Positions 1 through 9,744 of a stretch of DNA of 64,000 bases are shown in pieces (position 1 is the stretch's first letter; each line of letters opens with the position of its first letter). The stretch is taken from assembly GCA_029204225.1 (NCBI GenBank), contig CM055103.1, positions 46,884,703 through 46,948,702 on the forward strand. The letters are read 5' to 3'. Source of the DNA: Diphasiastrum complanatum (lineage: Eukaryota; Streptophyta; Lycopodiopsida; Lycopodiales; Lycopodiaceae). The notes below the pieces were generated by a model. It had not been told where the DNA came from, did not search any database, and saw nothing but the letters and a program-made list of their open reading frames with translations. Both the position numbers and the translations under genes were made by a program.

Positions 1-497
1 ACTATAGGGTAGATGCTCAGATCTTCGAGATCATGGATGGCATTGGGATACCTGATAGAGATAGCACTGCAGGATGACATGGGATGATCATCAAGGGGCA
101 ACTATTTCATATTGGACTTGAGTCATTGGCATGGACATGACTTACAGGTGGGATTCATGATGGAATCAAAAAGATGCAAATGCAAATGGGCAAAGCGTGA
201 AGCTTCGAGAGCCAGCTCTAGGTTGGAGAGCTGATGGAGATCGCATGGGGTGTTATCGGATGGCAAACATAGGGTGATTGTTTTGTTAGCAATCTACTAG
301 AGGGGACACTGATGGTGACGACTTCATCATGTGCTCACTTGGGAGTACAGGTTGGCATTACAACAGGGGGCCACTCATTGGACATTGGCAGCGATGGGGA
401 GGCATCTACCATCACGGGCGTGGATAAGCTATCTATAGCTTTTATGTAGTTAGCTGTATTTGCAGGAGTCTAGGCTTGGCATAGGTGTTGGAATTTC
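1..497 (+). mobile_element. LARD-like LTR element, internal part upstream of a nested insertion
   Basis: This stretch has no long reading frame. It reappears inverted at about 54506-54990, and on the far side of the 498-6069 insertion the same element continues at 6075. With the nested element removed, the sequence joins smoothly to match the uninterrupted inverted copy. The window starts inside this element, so its 5' LTR is not seen. Calling it LARD-like (a long retrotransposon derivative lacking recognisable gag-pol) is inference. Confidence 0.6.
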
Positions 498-1144
498 TGT
501 GAAAATTGTCAACATTTCCTTGTCTAGTTTTAGGCCAAAATTGCTAAAAATGGCACATAGTTTAGGATCTGACTTTTCACACGTGTGAAACAGGTCTAGA
601 TATTTTTAGTAAGTGTATTTTTTCAGTATGAAGAAGTGTCAAACTTCAAGACCTTCGAAATGAGTCCATTTTCATGTATTTTGGACATATATGCCAATTT
701 TACCTATATAGGGCATATTTTAGGTAAGGAGGGTCTAGAGAGAGGAGAGAGAGTCATCTCTCTCAGCTATATATAGCAGGTAGGCCGTGGAGAAACAGGT
801 TGGAGCAGATCCATTGTATTCATTTGCTTAATGAGAGATTTTTCTATTGGGTTCTCCTTCCATTGTTGGCATTGTGTAGTGATTGAGTTCAAGCTTTGTG
901 TGTATGATCTTAGGTGCTTTCCAAAAGTGGTAGGCTGATGTATTATGGACTGTATAATGCTATTTTGGGCCGCACTTGATGTTTATGGAAGTTTCCATTT
1001 TTGATAAATGCTTTTTGATCAAGTTCTTTGCATTCTAGGTAGCATAGAATGTGTTGCCAATTCCTAGCTTATGTAGTTTGGAGTGCAAGCATTCAAGCCA
1101 ATGATCTTGGAGTTTAGATCCACTTAGGATCTGTATTTTTCACA
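498..1144 (+). repeat. 5' LTR of the TR-GAG element
   Basis: 647 bp, starting TGTG and ending CACA, and followed directly by the primer-binding site. It contains CTATATATAGCAGG (about 768-781), a plausible TATA box in U3/R. It matches the 3' LTR almost exactly. A diverged relative occurs as a solo LTR at 37939-38580. Confidence 0.9.
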
Positions 1145-1162
1145 TGGTATCAGAGCTGGTTG
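1145..1162 (+). promoter_or_regulatory. primer-binding site
   Basis: TGGTATCAGAGCTGGTTG immediately follows the 5' LTR. TGGTATCAGAGC is the usual primer-binding site of plant copia elements, complementary to the 3' end of initiator-methionine tRNA. Confidence 0.9.
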
Positions 1163-2316
1163 GCTTCTATTTACAGTAAGTATTCCATTTTTGGTGATAT
1201 TTGGATGTTTGATCAAGTTCTAGCATGATTTTGCATTGCTTTGTTGATCAAATCTTACTAATCTTTGTTTTGTGAGTTGAACTTGTGGATCAAAAGCATA
1301 TTTCAGGTCTATTGAAGATCAGAGGCTGAAAAGAAACTATTTTGGATCAGATCATAACACCTAATCATTTGTGATTGTGAGGCTTGTGCATATTCAATAC
1401 TAACAATGTTCTTTTCAATCCTATTGTTGACAATCTCCATTCTTGGATGAACACTCTCCTTAAGTGGATGAAACTTCTCCTTAAGTGGATGACAAATGCT
1501 CTTTTGAGTGAGTTGTAATTCTCCTAAAGGCTGAGCAAAGCTCCCATTTGGATGAAAGATCCCCTTTTTTGGGTGAACATATTGTAAGCTCCATTGTGAA
1601 GAGCATATTGTAAAGATTGTCATCAATTTTGGCATAAATTTTGGTGTACTTTGTTGAGCATGTAAGTAACTCTCCTTATGTAATTTGATTGGAGCATTTG
1701 CTGGAAGGTGTTAACCATTATGCAAGTGTGTTTTCAGGTTCTTAACAGGTTGAGGAACATTCTCATGTGAAGTGATCTTAGATCTACATCTAAACACCAA
1801 GATTTGACAAGATAGTGAAGCTAGTCTTGTGATTCACTAAGTGTGCTCATTCATTCACCTCTAAATCTTGTATTTATCACTTGCTGGAGTTTATAAACTT
1901 TTAGAAGTGTGGTTTACATGTGGTTTTACAGGTTGAATCAATATCTTAGTGTGTTGATCATATGTTGATCAAGTTTGTTCATTACTAGGTAATCTTGGCA
2001 TCCTAGTTTTGGGTATTTTCTAAGAATGCAAGTAACTCTTCACACCATAACTTGATTTGGTCACTTGCTGGAAAGTTTGAGAGCTTAAGCAAGAGTGTGT
2101 TCAGGTTGGTTTGATTTTGTAATCCATTCTTAGTGTGTGCAAAGTGTTGCATGTGTTTCAATCTTCCTTTCTATGCTTGGAAACCATCTAGGTTCAAGAT
2201 AGAAGTGTTTTAGGGTCCTAAATCTTCATAGATCTCTTTATCTATCATTTGTTGAGAGAAAAGTGAGTGCTAAGTGCTTTAGGACAGAACCTAAAAGTTG
2301 AAGAAACATTAGAATC
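1163..2316 (+). other. long untranslated leader of the TR-GAG element
   Basis: About 1.15 kb without a long ORF. It carries a loosely repeated block around 1665-1750, 1875-1935 and 2030-2112, with phrases such as CACTTGCTGGA followed by AAGTGTG or GAGTGTG and CAGGTT. Such leaders often hold packaging and dimerisation signals, but none can be assigned here. Confidence 0.5.
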
Positions 2317-5300
2317 ATGGCTTCCAATGGTGGGATCATGCTAGAGTCTAGTGAAAGGTTGAGTTCATCAAACTACTCTACTTGGAAAGTGAGGATGGAG
2401 TCCTTACTTGAGTTGAATGAACTCATGGACATAGTTGCAGAAATTGAAGAGAGACCTCTCACACTTCAAGAGCAACAAAGGTTTGATAAGAAGGCCAAAA
2501 GGGCTCTTCATATCATTAAAATGAATGTTACAAATGAACTTCTCAAGGAAGTTGGAAAGTGTCAAAGTGCAAGTGAGGCATGGAATGCCTTAAAGAAGCT
2601 CTTTGAATCAAAGTCCACATCTAGGGTATTGACCCTAAGGAGACAAATATTTTCTAGTAGGCAAAGAGAGGGTGAAAGTGCTCATGCATTTATCTTGAGA
2701 GTTAAGTCCCTAAGTGATGATTTAGCATGCATTGATGAGAACATAAAAGATGGTGAAATAGTCCAAGTTATGTTGAATGGTTTGCTAAATGAACATGCTA
2801 ACCTTGTGCAAAGTTTTGCCATTCAAAGAGTCTTGCCAAGTGTGGTTGACTTGCAAGAAATCTTATTGGCTGAAGAACATAGGTTGCAATCAAAGCTTGA
2901 TGGTGCATCCTTGCAAGGTGGAGGTGAAGAGGCTTTCTTCACAAAAGGCAAATTCAAGGGCAAAGGTAAAGGCAAAGGGAAATGGTCCAAAGGTGGTAAC
3001 TTTGATCATGATGATCACTCTTCCTCTTCCTCTTCTACTAAGAACAATAAGTCAAAGTTCAAGTGCTTTTATTGTGGGATAAAAGGACATTTTGCAAATG
3101 AATGCCATAAGAAACAAAATGCTAGATCTAGGTTGAGATCTAATGTACTTCTTGGAGATGATAATTGTTGTGCTAACTTGGCAAGCTTTGGTGAATCTAT
3201 GGTCAATTTTTTGGATCCATTGGATCTTGAAGATGCACTAGTGCTACCTACTAGTCATATGGAGTCATGTGGAGCTAAATTAGCATCATGTTTGTACTCT
3301 TCTACTCATGGACTTCCAAGGCTTGGTGGTTCTTCAATGGTGCTAGATGGCAAGTGCAAAAATGGAAAAGGTAAGGAAGGAGCTAACTTCATCAATGGAG
3401 TTGATGAAGATTCTTCTTTGGAAGTGATTGTTGCTAATGACTTGTTTGTTCATATGGAAAAAGATGGAGATGCTAAGTGTCATTCTTTGCAAGAAGATGG
3501 TTGTTCTTCTAATTCTTTTCATATTGATGTATGTAATCATGTGGGAAAAGATGATGGTGCTTTGAGCATGCTTGAAGGAAATGGTTCTTTTACATCTTTT
3601 TGTGATAAAGTCATTTGTGCAACAAGTGGTGTCACATTTCTTCATAAAAAGAGTAGATCAAAGGTTTCTATCATGAGACTTGGTGAGGGAGATCACAAGT
3701 CAAAAGGAAGAGAAGTATGTGAAGTGTTCAAAGTAGGATGTACTTTGAATGATGTTTTTATGAACGATAGTGAGGAAGAATCATTATCATATGACTCATT
3801 ACCTAAATCATTGAGTAGAAGTTCATGTTTGAAAAGAGAGAGTACTTCAATCACTCTTATGTTGAAGGTACTAAGGATTCTTTTCTTGGCTTCTAATATT
3901 CAAGAGTCTTCTACTTCTTATGGTGCAACTATCAAGAGGGAGGTTTCTAACTTTTGTGGTGCTAGCATTAAGAGGGAGTCTTGTGAAGGAAAGGGCAATG
4001 GAAGAGTGGTTCTTGGGAAGATCCAAAGCATGGATCTAACATCTCTTCATCAACTCAAAGCATTCTATGATTGTGGTGGATTGTTCATTCATGGTCAAGA
4101 TGGCAAAAGGTTGGTTGAAGAAGACTACATGGAGCAACTCAAGTGGCAACTTCTTCAAGGCAAGGGAGATATCATTGGTGAGCTTATTGAGGTTTGTTAT
4201 GAACTCAAGAGGGCTGTTTTGATTAGGTTTGATACTCGTCTTCACCTACTCTACTTCATGTTAAATGGAAATGTTGGAATCTATCTTTTGGTTTATGATG
4301 GTGGCATTGTTTTCACTAACTATAGTGAAGGGTCAAATTTGAGCATTGATGAGATCTTGTGGGATCTTAATCATGTGTTTGAGAGGGAGTATCTTCAGAG
4401 TTTCAGATCTGAAGATGTTCACATATGCAAGATCTTTGATGTCTTATTGGAAGATCAAGAGGTTGATCTTGGATTGCTTCATCAACACCAAGAGACAAGT
4501 GGCAATTCGAAGCTAGTGAAAAGCATCAAAGAAGAGACAAATGGTCAAGGCATTTTGGATCTGTTTTTACAGGTTCTTGAAGGTTCAAGTAAGGTCTTTG
4601 GAGCTGCAAGGAAGTGTCTTCTTACTCTACCTCACTTGCCTAATCTCATGTATGAACATTGTTATGTCAATGTGTTGAAATTGTCAAATTTCAATAAAAC
4701 TAGTTCCATAGTTTTGCATCCTTTGGATCTTGGAGATGGAATAGTTATCATTGCTGGTTTGTATGATCAAGTACATGAATTCATTCAGATCTTGAAAGGT
4801 ATTGAAGTGGTCAATATGTTTTCTTTTGAACAAAGTTCAAGATCTAGTATTCTAGTGTTGGCAAATTGGCAACTTGTTGACATTGTAGGATCAAGCGTTG
4901 TGTGCAAATCTTGTGGAGGTACTTCAAGTATTTCAAGTTCAGGTTTTGGTCATTCAAATGGAGTAGGGAACACATCTTTTTGGCATTCATTCACTCAAAG
5001 GCTTTCATGGATTGAAGATCTACAAAGGCAAGGTGGTGATGGAAGTTCATTCATGGAGATACATGTTGCATTCACTATATGTATAGTGAAATGTGGAGGA
5101 GGCATGCAAACACTTGTTGATCACTTTCATTTACAACTTGTTTGCTGCTATTTTACAGAGAAACCAGAGATGGATACATGGAGAAATTCATTAATTGAGA
5201 TTCTATGTTCTTTTACATGTACCATTTTTATGATTCTATGTAAAATTGATGTAAGAAATAGTGAAGCATCCTATATGGACACTATTATCTATATCAATTA

Positions 5301-5409
5301 TGTTGTGTCCTATTTTGTACATATTAGGATCCTTGAGAAGAGATCTATTCTGATGATGGAGATCATTCTTAAGTTGGAACAAAGTAGTGTTGTAAAACTA
5401 GCAAGATAA
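2317..5409 (+). CDS. Gag-like protein with a ~767-residue C-terminal extension of unknown function
   Basis: A single intact ORF of 1030 aa. Residues about 10-200 are a copia Gag/UBN2-type region (NYSTWKVRMESLL near the start, then a helical, charged stretch). A basic Lys/Gly tract follows (about 208-225), then a CCHC zinc knuckle with Cys250, Cys253, His258 and Cys263. Copia Gag would normally end soon after and lead into protease. Here residues 264-1030 contain no protease D-S/T-G, no HHCC integrase zinc site, no YVDD and no RNase H signature. Two hydrophobic stretches lie near the C-terminus (about 958-977 and 989-1006). The ORF stops 13 bases before the 3' LTR. It is likely expressed from the 5' LTR as a particle protein. 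The extension could be a diverged captured sequence or an env-like product; nothing visible decides this. Confidence 0.85.
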   Translation: MASNGGIMLESSERLSSSNYSTWKVRMESLLELNELMDIVAEIEERPLTLQEQQRFDKKAKRALHIIKMNVTNELLKEVGKCQSASEAWNALKKLFESKSTSRVLTLRRQIFSSRQREGESAHAFILRVKSLSDDLACIDENIKDGEIVQVMLNGLLNEHANLVQSFAIQRVLPSVVDLQEILLAEEHRLQSKLDGASLQGGGEEAFFTKGKFKGKGKGKGKWSKGGNFDHDDHSSSSSSTKNNKSKFKCFYCGIKGHFANECHKKQNARSRLRSNVLLGDDNCCANLASFGESMVNFLDPLDLEDALVLPTSHMESCGAKLASCLYSSTHGLPRLGGSSMVLDGKCKNGKGKEGANFINGVDEDSSLEVIVANDLFVHMEKDGDAKCHSLQEDGCSSNSFHIDVCNHVGKDDGALSMLEGNGSFTSFCDKVICATSGVTFLHKKSRSKVSIMRLGEGDHKSKGREVCEVFKVGCTLNDVFMNDSEEESLSYDSLPKSLSRSSCLKRESTSITLMLKVLRILFLASNIQESSTSYGATIKREVSNFCGASIKRESCEGKGNGRVVLGKIQSMDLTSLHQLKAFYDCGGLFIHGQDGKRLVEEDYMEQLKWQLLQGKGDIIGELIEVCYELKRAVLIRFDTRLHLLYFMLNGNVGIYLLVYDGGIVFTNYSEGSNLSIDEILWDLNHVFEREYLQSFRSEDVHICKIFDVLLEDQEVDLGLLHQHQETSGNSKLVKSIKEETNGQGILDLFLQVLEGSSKVFGAARKCLLTLPHLPNLMYEHCYVNVLKLSNFNKTSSIVLHPLDLGDGIVIIAGLYDQVHEFIQILKGIEVVNMFSFEQSSRSSILVLANWQLVDIVGSSVVCKSCGGTSSISSSGFGHSNGVGNTSFWHSFTQRLSWIEDLQRQGGDGSSFMEIHVAFTICIVKCGGGMQTLVDHFHLQLVCCYFTEKPEMDTWRNSLIEILCSFTCTIFMILCKIDVRNSEASYMDTIIYINYVVSYFVHIRILEKRSILMMEIILKLEQSSVVKLAR

Positions 5410-5410
5410 G

Positions 5411-5422
5411 TTGAAGAGGGAG
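5411..5422 (+). promoter_or_regulatory. polypurine tract
   Basis: TTGAAGAGGGAG lies directly before the 3' LTR, the position where plus-strand DNA synthesis is primed. Confidence 0.8.
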
Positions 5423-6069
5423 TGTGAAAATTGTCAACATTTCCTTGTCTAGTTTTAGGCCAAAATTGCTAAAAATGGCACATAGTTTAGGATCTGACTT
5501 TTCACACGTGTGAAACAGGTCTAGATATTTTTAGTAAGTGTATTTTTTCAGTATGAAGAAGTGTCAAACTTCAAGACCTTCGAAATGAGTCCATTTTCAT
5601 GTATTTTGGACATATATGCCAATTTTACCTATATAGGGCATATTTTAGGTAAGGAGGGTCTAGAGAGAGGAGAGAGAGTCATCTCTCTCAGCTATATATA
5701 GCAAGTAGGCCGTGGAGAAACAGGTTGGAGCAGATCCATTGTATTCATTTGCTTAATGAGAGATTTTTCTATTGGGTTCTCCTTCCATTGTTGGCATTGT
5801 GTAGTGATTGAGTTCAAGCTTTGTGTGTATGATCTTAGGTGCTTTCCAAAAGTGGTAGGCTGATGTATTATGGACTGTATAATGCTATTTTGGGCCGCAC
5901 TTGATGTTTATGGAAGTTTCCATTTGTGATAAATGCTTTTTGATCAAGTTCTTTGCATTCTAGGTAGCATAGAATGTGTTGCCAATTCCTAGCTTATGTA
6001 GTTTGGAGTGCAAGCATTCAAGCCAATGATCTTGGAGTTTAGATCCACTTAGGATCTGTATTTTCCACA
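5423..6069 (+). repeat. 3' LTR of the TR-GAG element
   Basis: 647 bp, the same length as the 5' LTR, with about three substitutions seen by eye. It is followed by the right copy of the ATTTC target duplication (6070-6074). Confidence 0.9.
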
Positions 6070-6074
6070 ATTTC

Positions 6075-7923
6075 CATGGTGCAGATTCTCAGGTGGTGAG
6101 ATTAGGGATAAGCCTAGAGGAAGTCACTCAAAGCCATATACCTCAGTACGATCAAGGAGACATTTTTCTCGGGATACCATGAGCGGCGACTCAGGGACAG
6201 GCTTGCGTTGACATGGTGTCAGGTGGCACATAGCCAGGGAGATCGAGAAAATGCTATGAGCCAGGTGGAGTAGGTGATGCTTTGGAGTTCGGCTTGTGTA
6301 GTAGGATGGTGACTAGGATCGGAGACATCTGGTGAGCATATTACGTGGATGACGAGTCTATTGGGGTGGCACTCAGGGAGATGCTACAGTTGGTCAGGTA
6401 TGATATGTCATTTGATGTATGGACGATGTTCTTCAACTAGTGCATCATGTGTGGTGACCTAGGGACGGGTCAAGCCTGCTTGGAGGTAGGTGGCATGGAG
6501 TGTACCTAGGGTGGTACATATCCTAAGGGCATGGAGTGCATTACGGGGTGATGTGAATCCAACATGCCCATGATGGTGAGTTGACAGGGATGGAGATGGT
6601 TGCTTAGGGAGTGACAACTGATACTTTGGTGAGTGATCATGTGAGCTGCATAGTTATATGCACAGTTATATCTAGGTTGGTGTCACATGTTGTTTGTTAT
6701 CCATCATCTTTTGGTAAGCAGGATGTAGTTATTTGGTTAGATCCAGTTGGAGTCTAGTTGCACTACATGTGGACAGATTCTTGGGGAGCTATCACCGAGT
6801 AATGCCAATACTTGGTGATCAGATGATATAGGGTATAGATTTCTGGAGCTATCCTACCTGATATGCTATGGATCGTGGGTGAGTTTCACATTGCGATGGT
6901 GGATCTAGTTTGCATTTATTTTGGCTTCGACGCTATGATGGATGTTGTGGTGAGATAGGCTCCTTGGTGGGAGGCCTATGTCCTGGTAAAATCAGAGTTG
7001 GCAACGTCAAGCATGGGAAGTTGAGTCTGCATGAGATGTAGGAGAGGCAAATCATCATCAGTATCTATGGGAGATGGGCGAGCTACTTAGGTATAGCCTA
7101 TGGTGAGTGTTGCATACATTCATTCATTGAGTCATGGGGAATGGATGGGGATCAGCTTTCAGGACTTATTGGATAGTTGGATATGCTTGGACATGAGGGC
7201 ATCATATAACAGGTGCAGGCCATGGTTGAGAACCTGATTTAGTGACCAATGGTGTAGCAGTAGATCTACAGGTGGCACATGTGTTGGTACGATAGGATAC
7301 CACTTACGGGTATGCCTTGGTTATGTATTTGACGCTTTATCATTCGTGCTGGTTTGCATGAGTGTGGGTGGGCTTGCATGTTACCTTGTCACGACGGTCT
7401 AGATCTGAGTTGGAGTCGTATGTGGTTGTACATTTGCTACGTATGAAACAAAGTAGTCATTTTATGCTCATTGACTTGTCATTATGTCTACTAGTTGTCT
7501 ATCTGGTGAGGGTACAATCTTATGGTGGCAGTAAGATTTTCTCAAGTTGAGCCTTAGTCACTCATTTATGTCAACTTTACAGGTTTGTGCTTGTAAGTGT
7601 CTAATAGGATGTCAGCCTAGCTAGATGGAGAATGTAAGTCTCATGGTGGCAGTGAGATTTCCTCAGTTTGAGCCATGTCGCTCATGTGGTCCAATTGTGT
7701 TCAAGTCGGATTGGGGATGTCAGTCAGTTGGTTGAGAGTGTGGTAGACTCTCTATATGAGCATTGTGTTTGCATGATACTTTGTGTGCCAAACCTTATGG
7801 TTTGATGGTGTGCTTGAGTGTGAGTCAATTACAGGGTAGTTGTGACATGCATAACATCTTTTGGACACTCTAGATGCTACTGCAATTTATTTTACTCCTA
7901 TCACATTTGAGTTTAAGGGAGAG
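6075..7923 (+). mobile_element. LARD-like LTR element, internal part downstream of the nested insertion
   Basis: Non-coding in practice, with only short ORFs. The first ~240 bp and the last ~180 bp match the inverted copy at 54084-54505, where about 1.4 kb (equivalent to roughly 6315-7745) is missing. It ends in AAGGGAGAG (7915-7923), a polypurine tract abutting the LTR. Confidence 0.6.
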
Positions 7924-8386
7924 TGTTAGAAATCAGAGTTGATCTAATTTATATTTTGTAATCTTCAAATGTGATACTGTAATTAGTATACAGTTAATTA
8001 GATTTACTGTATTTGGTTGTGTTCGGGACGTGACCCACTATTATCATATCAGTCAGGCACTGATTCTGTAGACGGCTACTTGGGTTAGCCAGGTAGCCAC
8101 ACACGTATAGAAATTAGCCTGTATAGTATATTTTTGACGGCATTTGCTATACTTAGGGACTAGTCCTGAGTTTGTCACTATTTTAGCTCGTGTTGGGCCT
8201 TTTACTTAGACAGGTTGTTTTTAAGTGTGTTGACACTTGTCGAGCCCATGCATGTTGGGGCTTTTGCTATATGTACAGTTTTCTTTGTAATACAGTAAAA
8301 GCTCTTGTTGTGCCATATTTGAGAGCTAGTGAGGAGTGCTATGGTGATTGATTGATGTGATCTGCATAGTGCACTAGATCCTAACA
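7924..8386 (+). repeat. 3' LTR of the LARD-like element
   Basis: 463 bp, starting TGTTAGAAATC and ending GATCCTAACA, directly after a polypurine tract. The inverted copy at 53735-54083 is shorter (349 bp) but has the same termini and the same flanking GAATT, so both copies descend from one insertion. Confidence 0.75.
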
Positions 8387-9250
8387 GAATTTTAACACTA
8401 TGAATGAGAGGAAGGAACATGATAAATATCAAGTGCATCAAGCACTTATGAGTCACATTAGCAAAACATAATGGATTCTTTGTGCTGATTATGCCCAATT
8501 TTGGGGCTTTTTAAAAAGCATAAAATGTAAGTAAATTTTTTAAAAAAAATTTCAAAATTATGAAGCATATTCCAAACGCGCGTCAGACTGCCATGTGGCA
8601 GTTTCTCATTGGTCCAAAAAAACCCACATTGCTGATTATGCTTTGTAAATGGCATGTGGAAAAGTCAAAGACTCCATTACGCAATGGAAGGAGCCGGGCA
8701 CAAGCCATTCTGCCCGGTTCGGCTTTCCAAAAAAATTTAGGCTCGGACCCTCCAAATTTAGCCTCGCCCAAATTTTTTTGAAAATATTTACCGGGCAGAA
8801 TGGCCTATACCCGGCTCCTTCCATAGTACAAAAAAACCATCATGCTATGCAGAGGAGACCAAAAGTGAAAAAATTTGGCAAATATTGATCCAAGACAATA
8901 TGGATTCTATCAAATGCCATGATATTTGAGAGATGGTGGATCTTCTTGAAAGCAAAAATCCATTGGAAATAAATGTGGAAATAGATTGGTATACAAATGA
9001 AATAATACTAATGAAACTCTTGTGAAACACAAAGCAAGGCTCATAGAGTGAACTCGTGCTTGCTTTCGTAGATTAGCCCCAATGTATATGTACATTTGAG
9101 ATACTATAAGATCCTTTTAAACATCTTCCAATGTTGCATTTCAAGATTAGATGAAAACTGACTAAGTCCATAAACAGAAAATGCCAAATCATGTCTTGTA
9201 CAAAATATGAGGTACATTAGACTCCCTATTAAATTCTGATATGGTATCTT
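8387..9250 (-). pseudogene. copia RNase H-region remnants
   Basis: Read on the minus strand, about 9060-9240 encodes a block like LIGSLMYL followed by HWKMLKRIL, a stop, and YLKCTYTLGLIYESKHE. This is the conserved stretch between reverse transcriptase and RNase H in copia elements. A further tail (8390-8480) resembles the KNP..H..THK....FIR stretch at the end of RNase H. Stops and insertions interrupt it. The same pieces occur inverted at 52640-52750 and 53640-53734. Confidence 0.65.
8684..8824. repeat. small inverted-repeat element (MITE-like or foldback)
   Basis: 141 bp bounded by 35-bp inverted repeats (8684-8718 and 8790-8824) with three mismatches. They begin ATGGAAGGAGCCGGG and end CCCGGCTCCTTCCAT. 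The ~70-bp centre is short and non-coding. No convincing target-site duplication is visible. Confidence 0.6.
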
Positions 9251-9744
9251 CTGCATCGTCTATTTGCCCGCATCTGTGTTCAAACAATCATATTTCGACA
9301 ATCTGGCTCCGAAAATCATTGGGGTCGATTTATCTTTGCAATCGATCATGCTTCTACAAATGCTACGAACCTTCTGAAATCATCAAATACTTCAGACTTC
9401 AACTTTTCAGATCACGGACGTCTATGACTCCTAGAATCTGATCAAACGATGGCTACCTTTGACACTTGAGGAACATCATTATCATACTGCACCATCACTC
9501 TAAAAAATTTTGAACTGAACTTATTAGTGGAACTAATCAGCAGTAATACCACACCTTATCTAATCTCTTTGGTGGATTGTACTCATATTTATTTAAGTAT
9601 AAATTATTTTTAAGATCCTGTTGTGAGAACGCTTGAGTTGTGATTATATTTATGCATTGACATTCTTTTAGACCATTCTTGCTTGTAAAAGCCCATAATA
9701 ATGGGAGAGTTGTTCCACAACTATTTTCTTCTCTCCTCTATAGG
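9251..9744. other. no recognisable feature
   Basis: Short ORFs only; no protein family, repeat or RNA gene recognised. Confidence 0.4.

Larger units (their letters stand above)
498..6069 (+). mobile_element. complete non-autonomous Ty1/copia-type LTR retrotransposon (TR-GAG class)
   Basis: The element is 5572 bp and begins TGTGAAAATTG and ends TTCCACA. It has two 647-bp LTRs (498-1144 and 5423-6069) and is flanked by the 5-bp direct repeat ATTTC (493-497 and 6070-6074). The related inverted sequence near 54500-54540 is uninterrupted and contains this target only once, which fixes the insertion point. Inside are a primer-binding site, a long leader, one 1030-codon ORF and a purine-rich tract. 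No protease, integrase, reverse transcriptase or RNase H motif is visible, so mobilisation would need a partner element. The LTRs differ at only about three positions by eye, which indicates a recent insertion. Confidence 0.9.

Noticed and set aside
2789-3082. Additional small genes inside the 2317-5409 ORF
   Set aside because: Frames at 2789-3082, 3343-3645 and 4036-4245 are shadows of the long ORF with no independent support.
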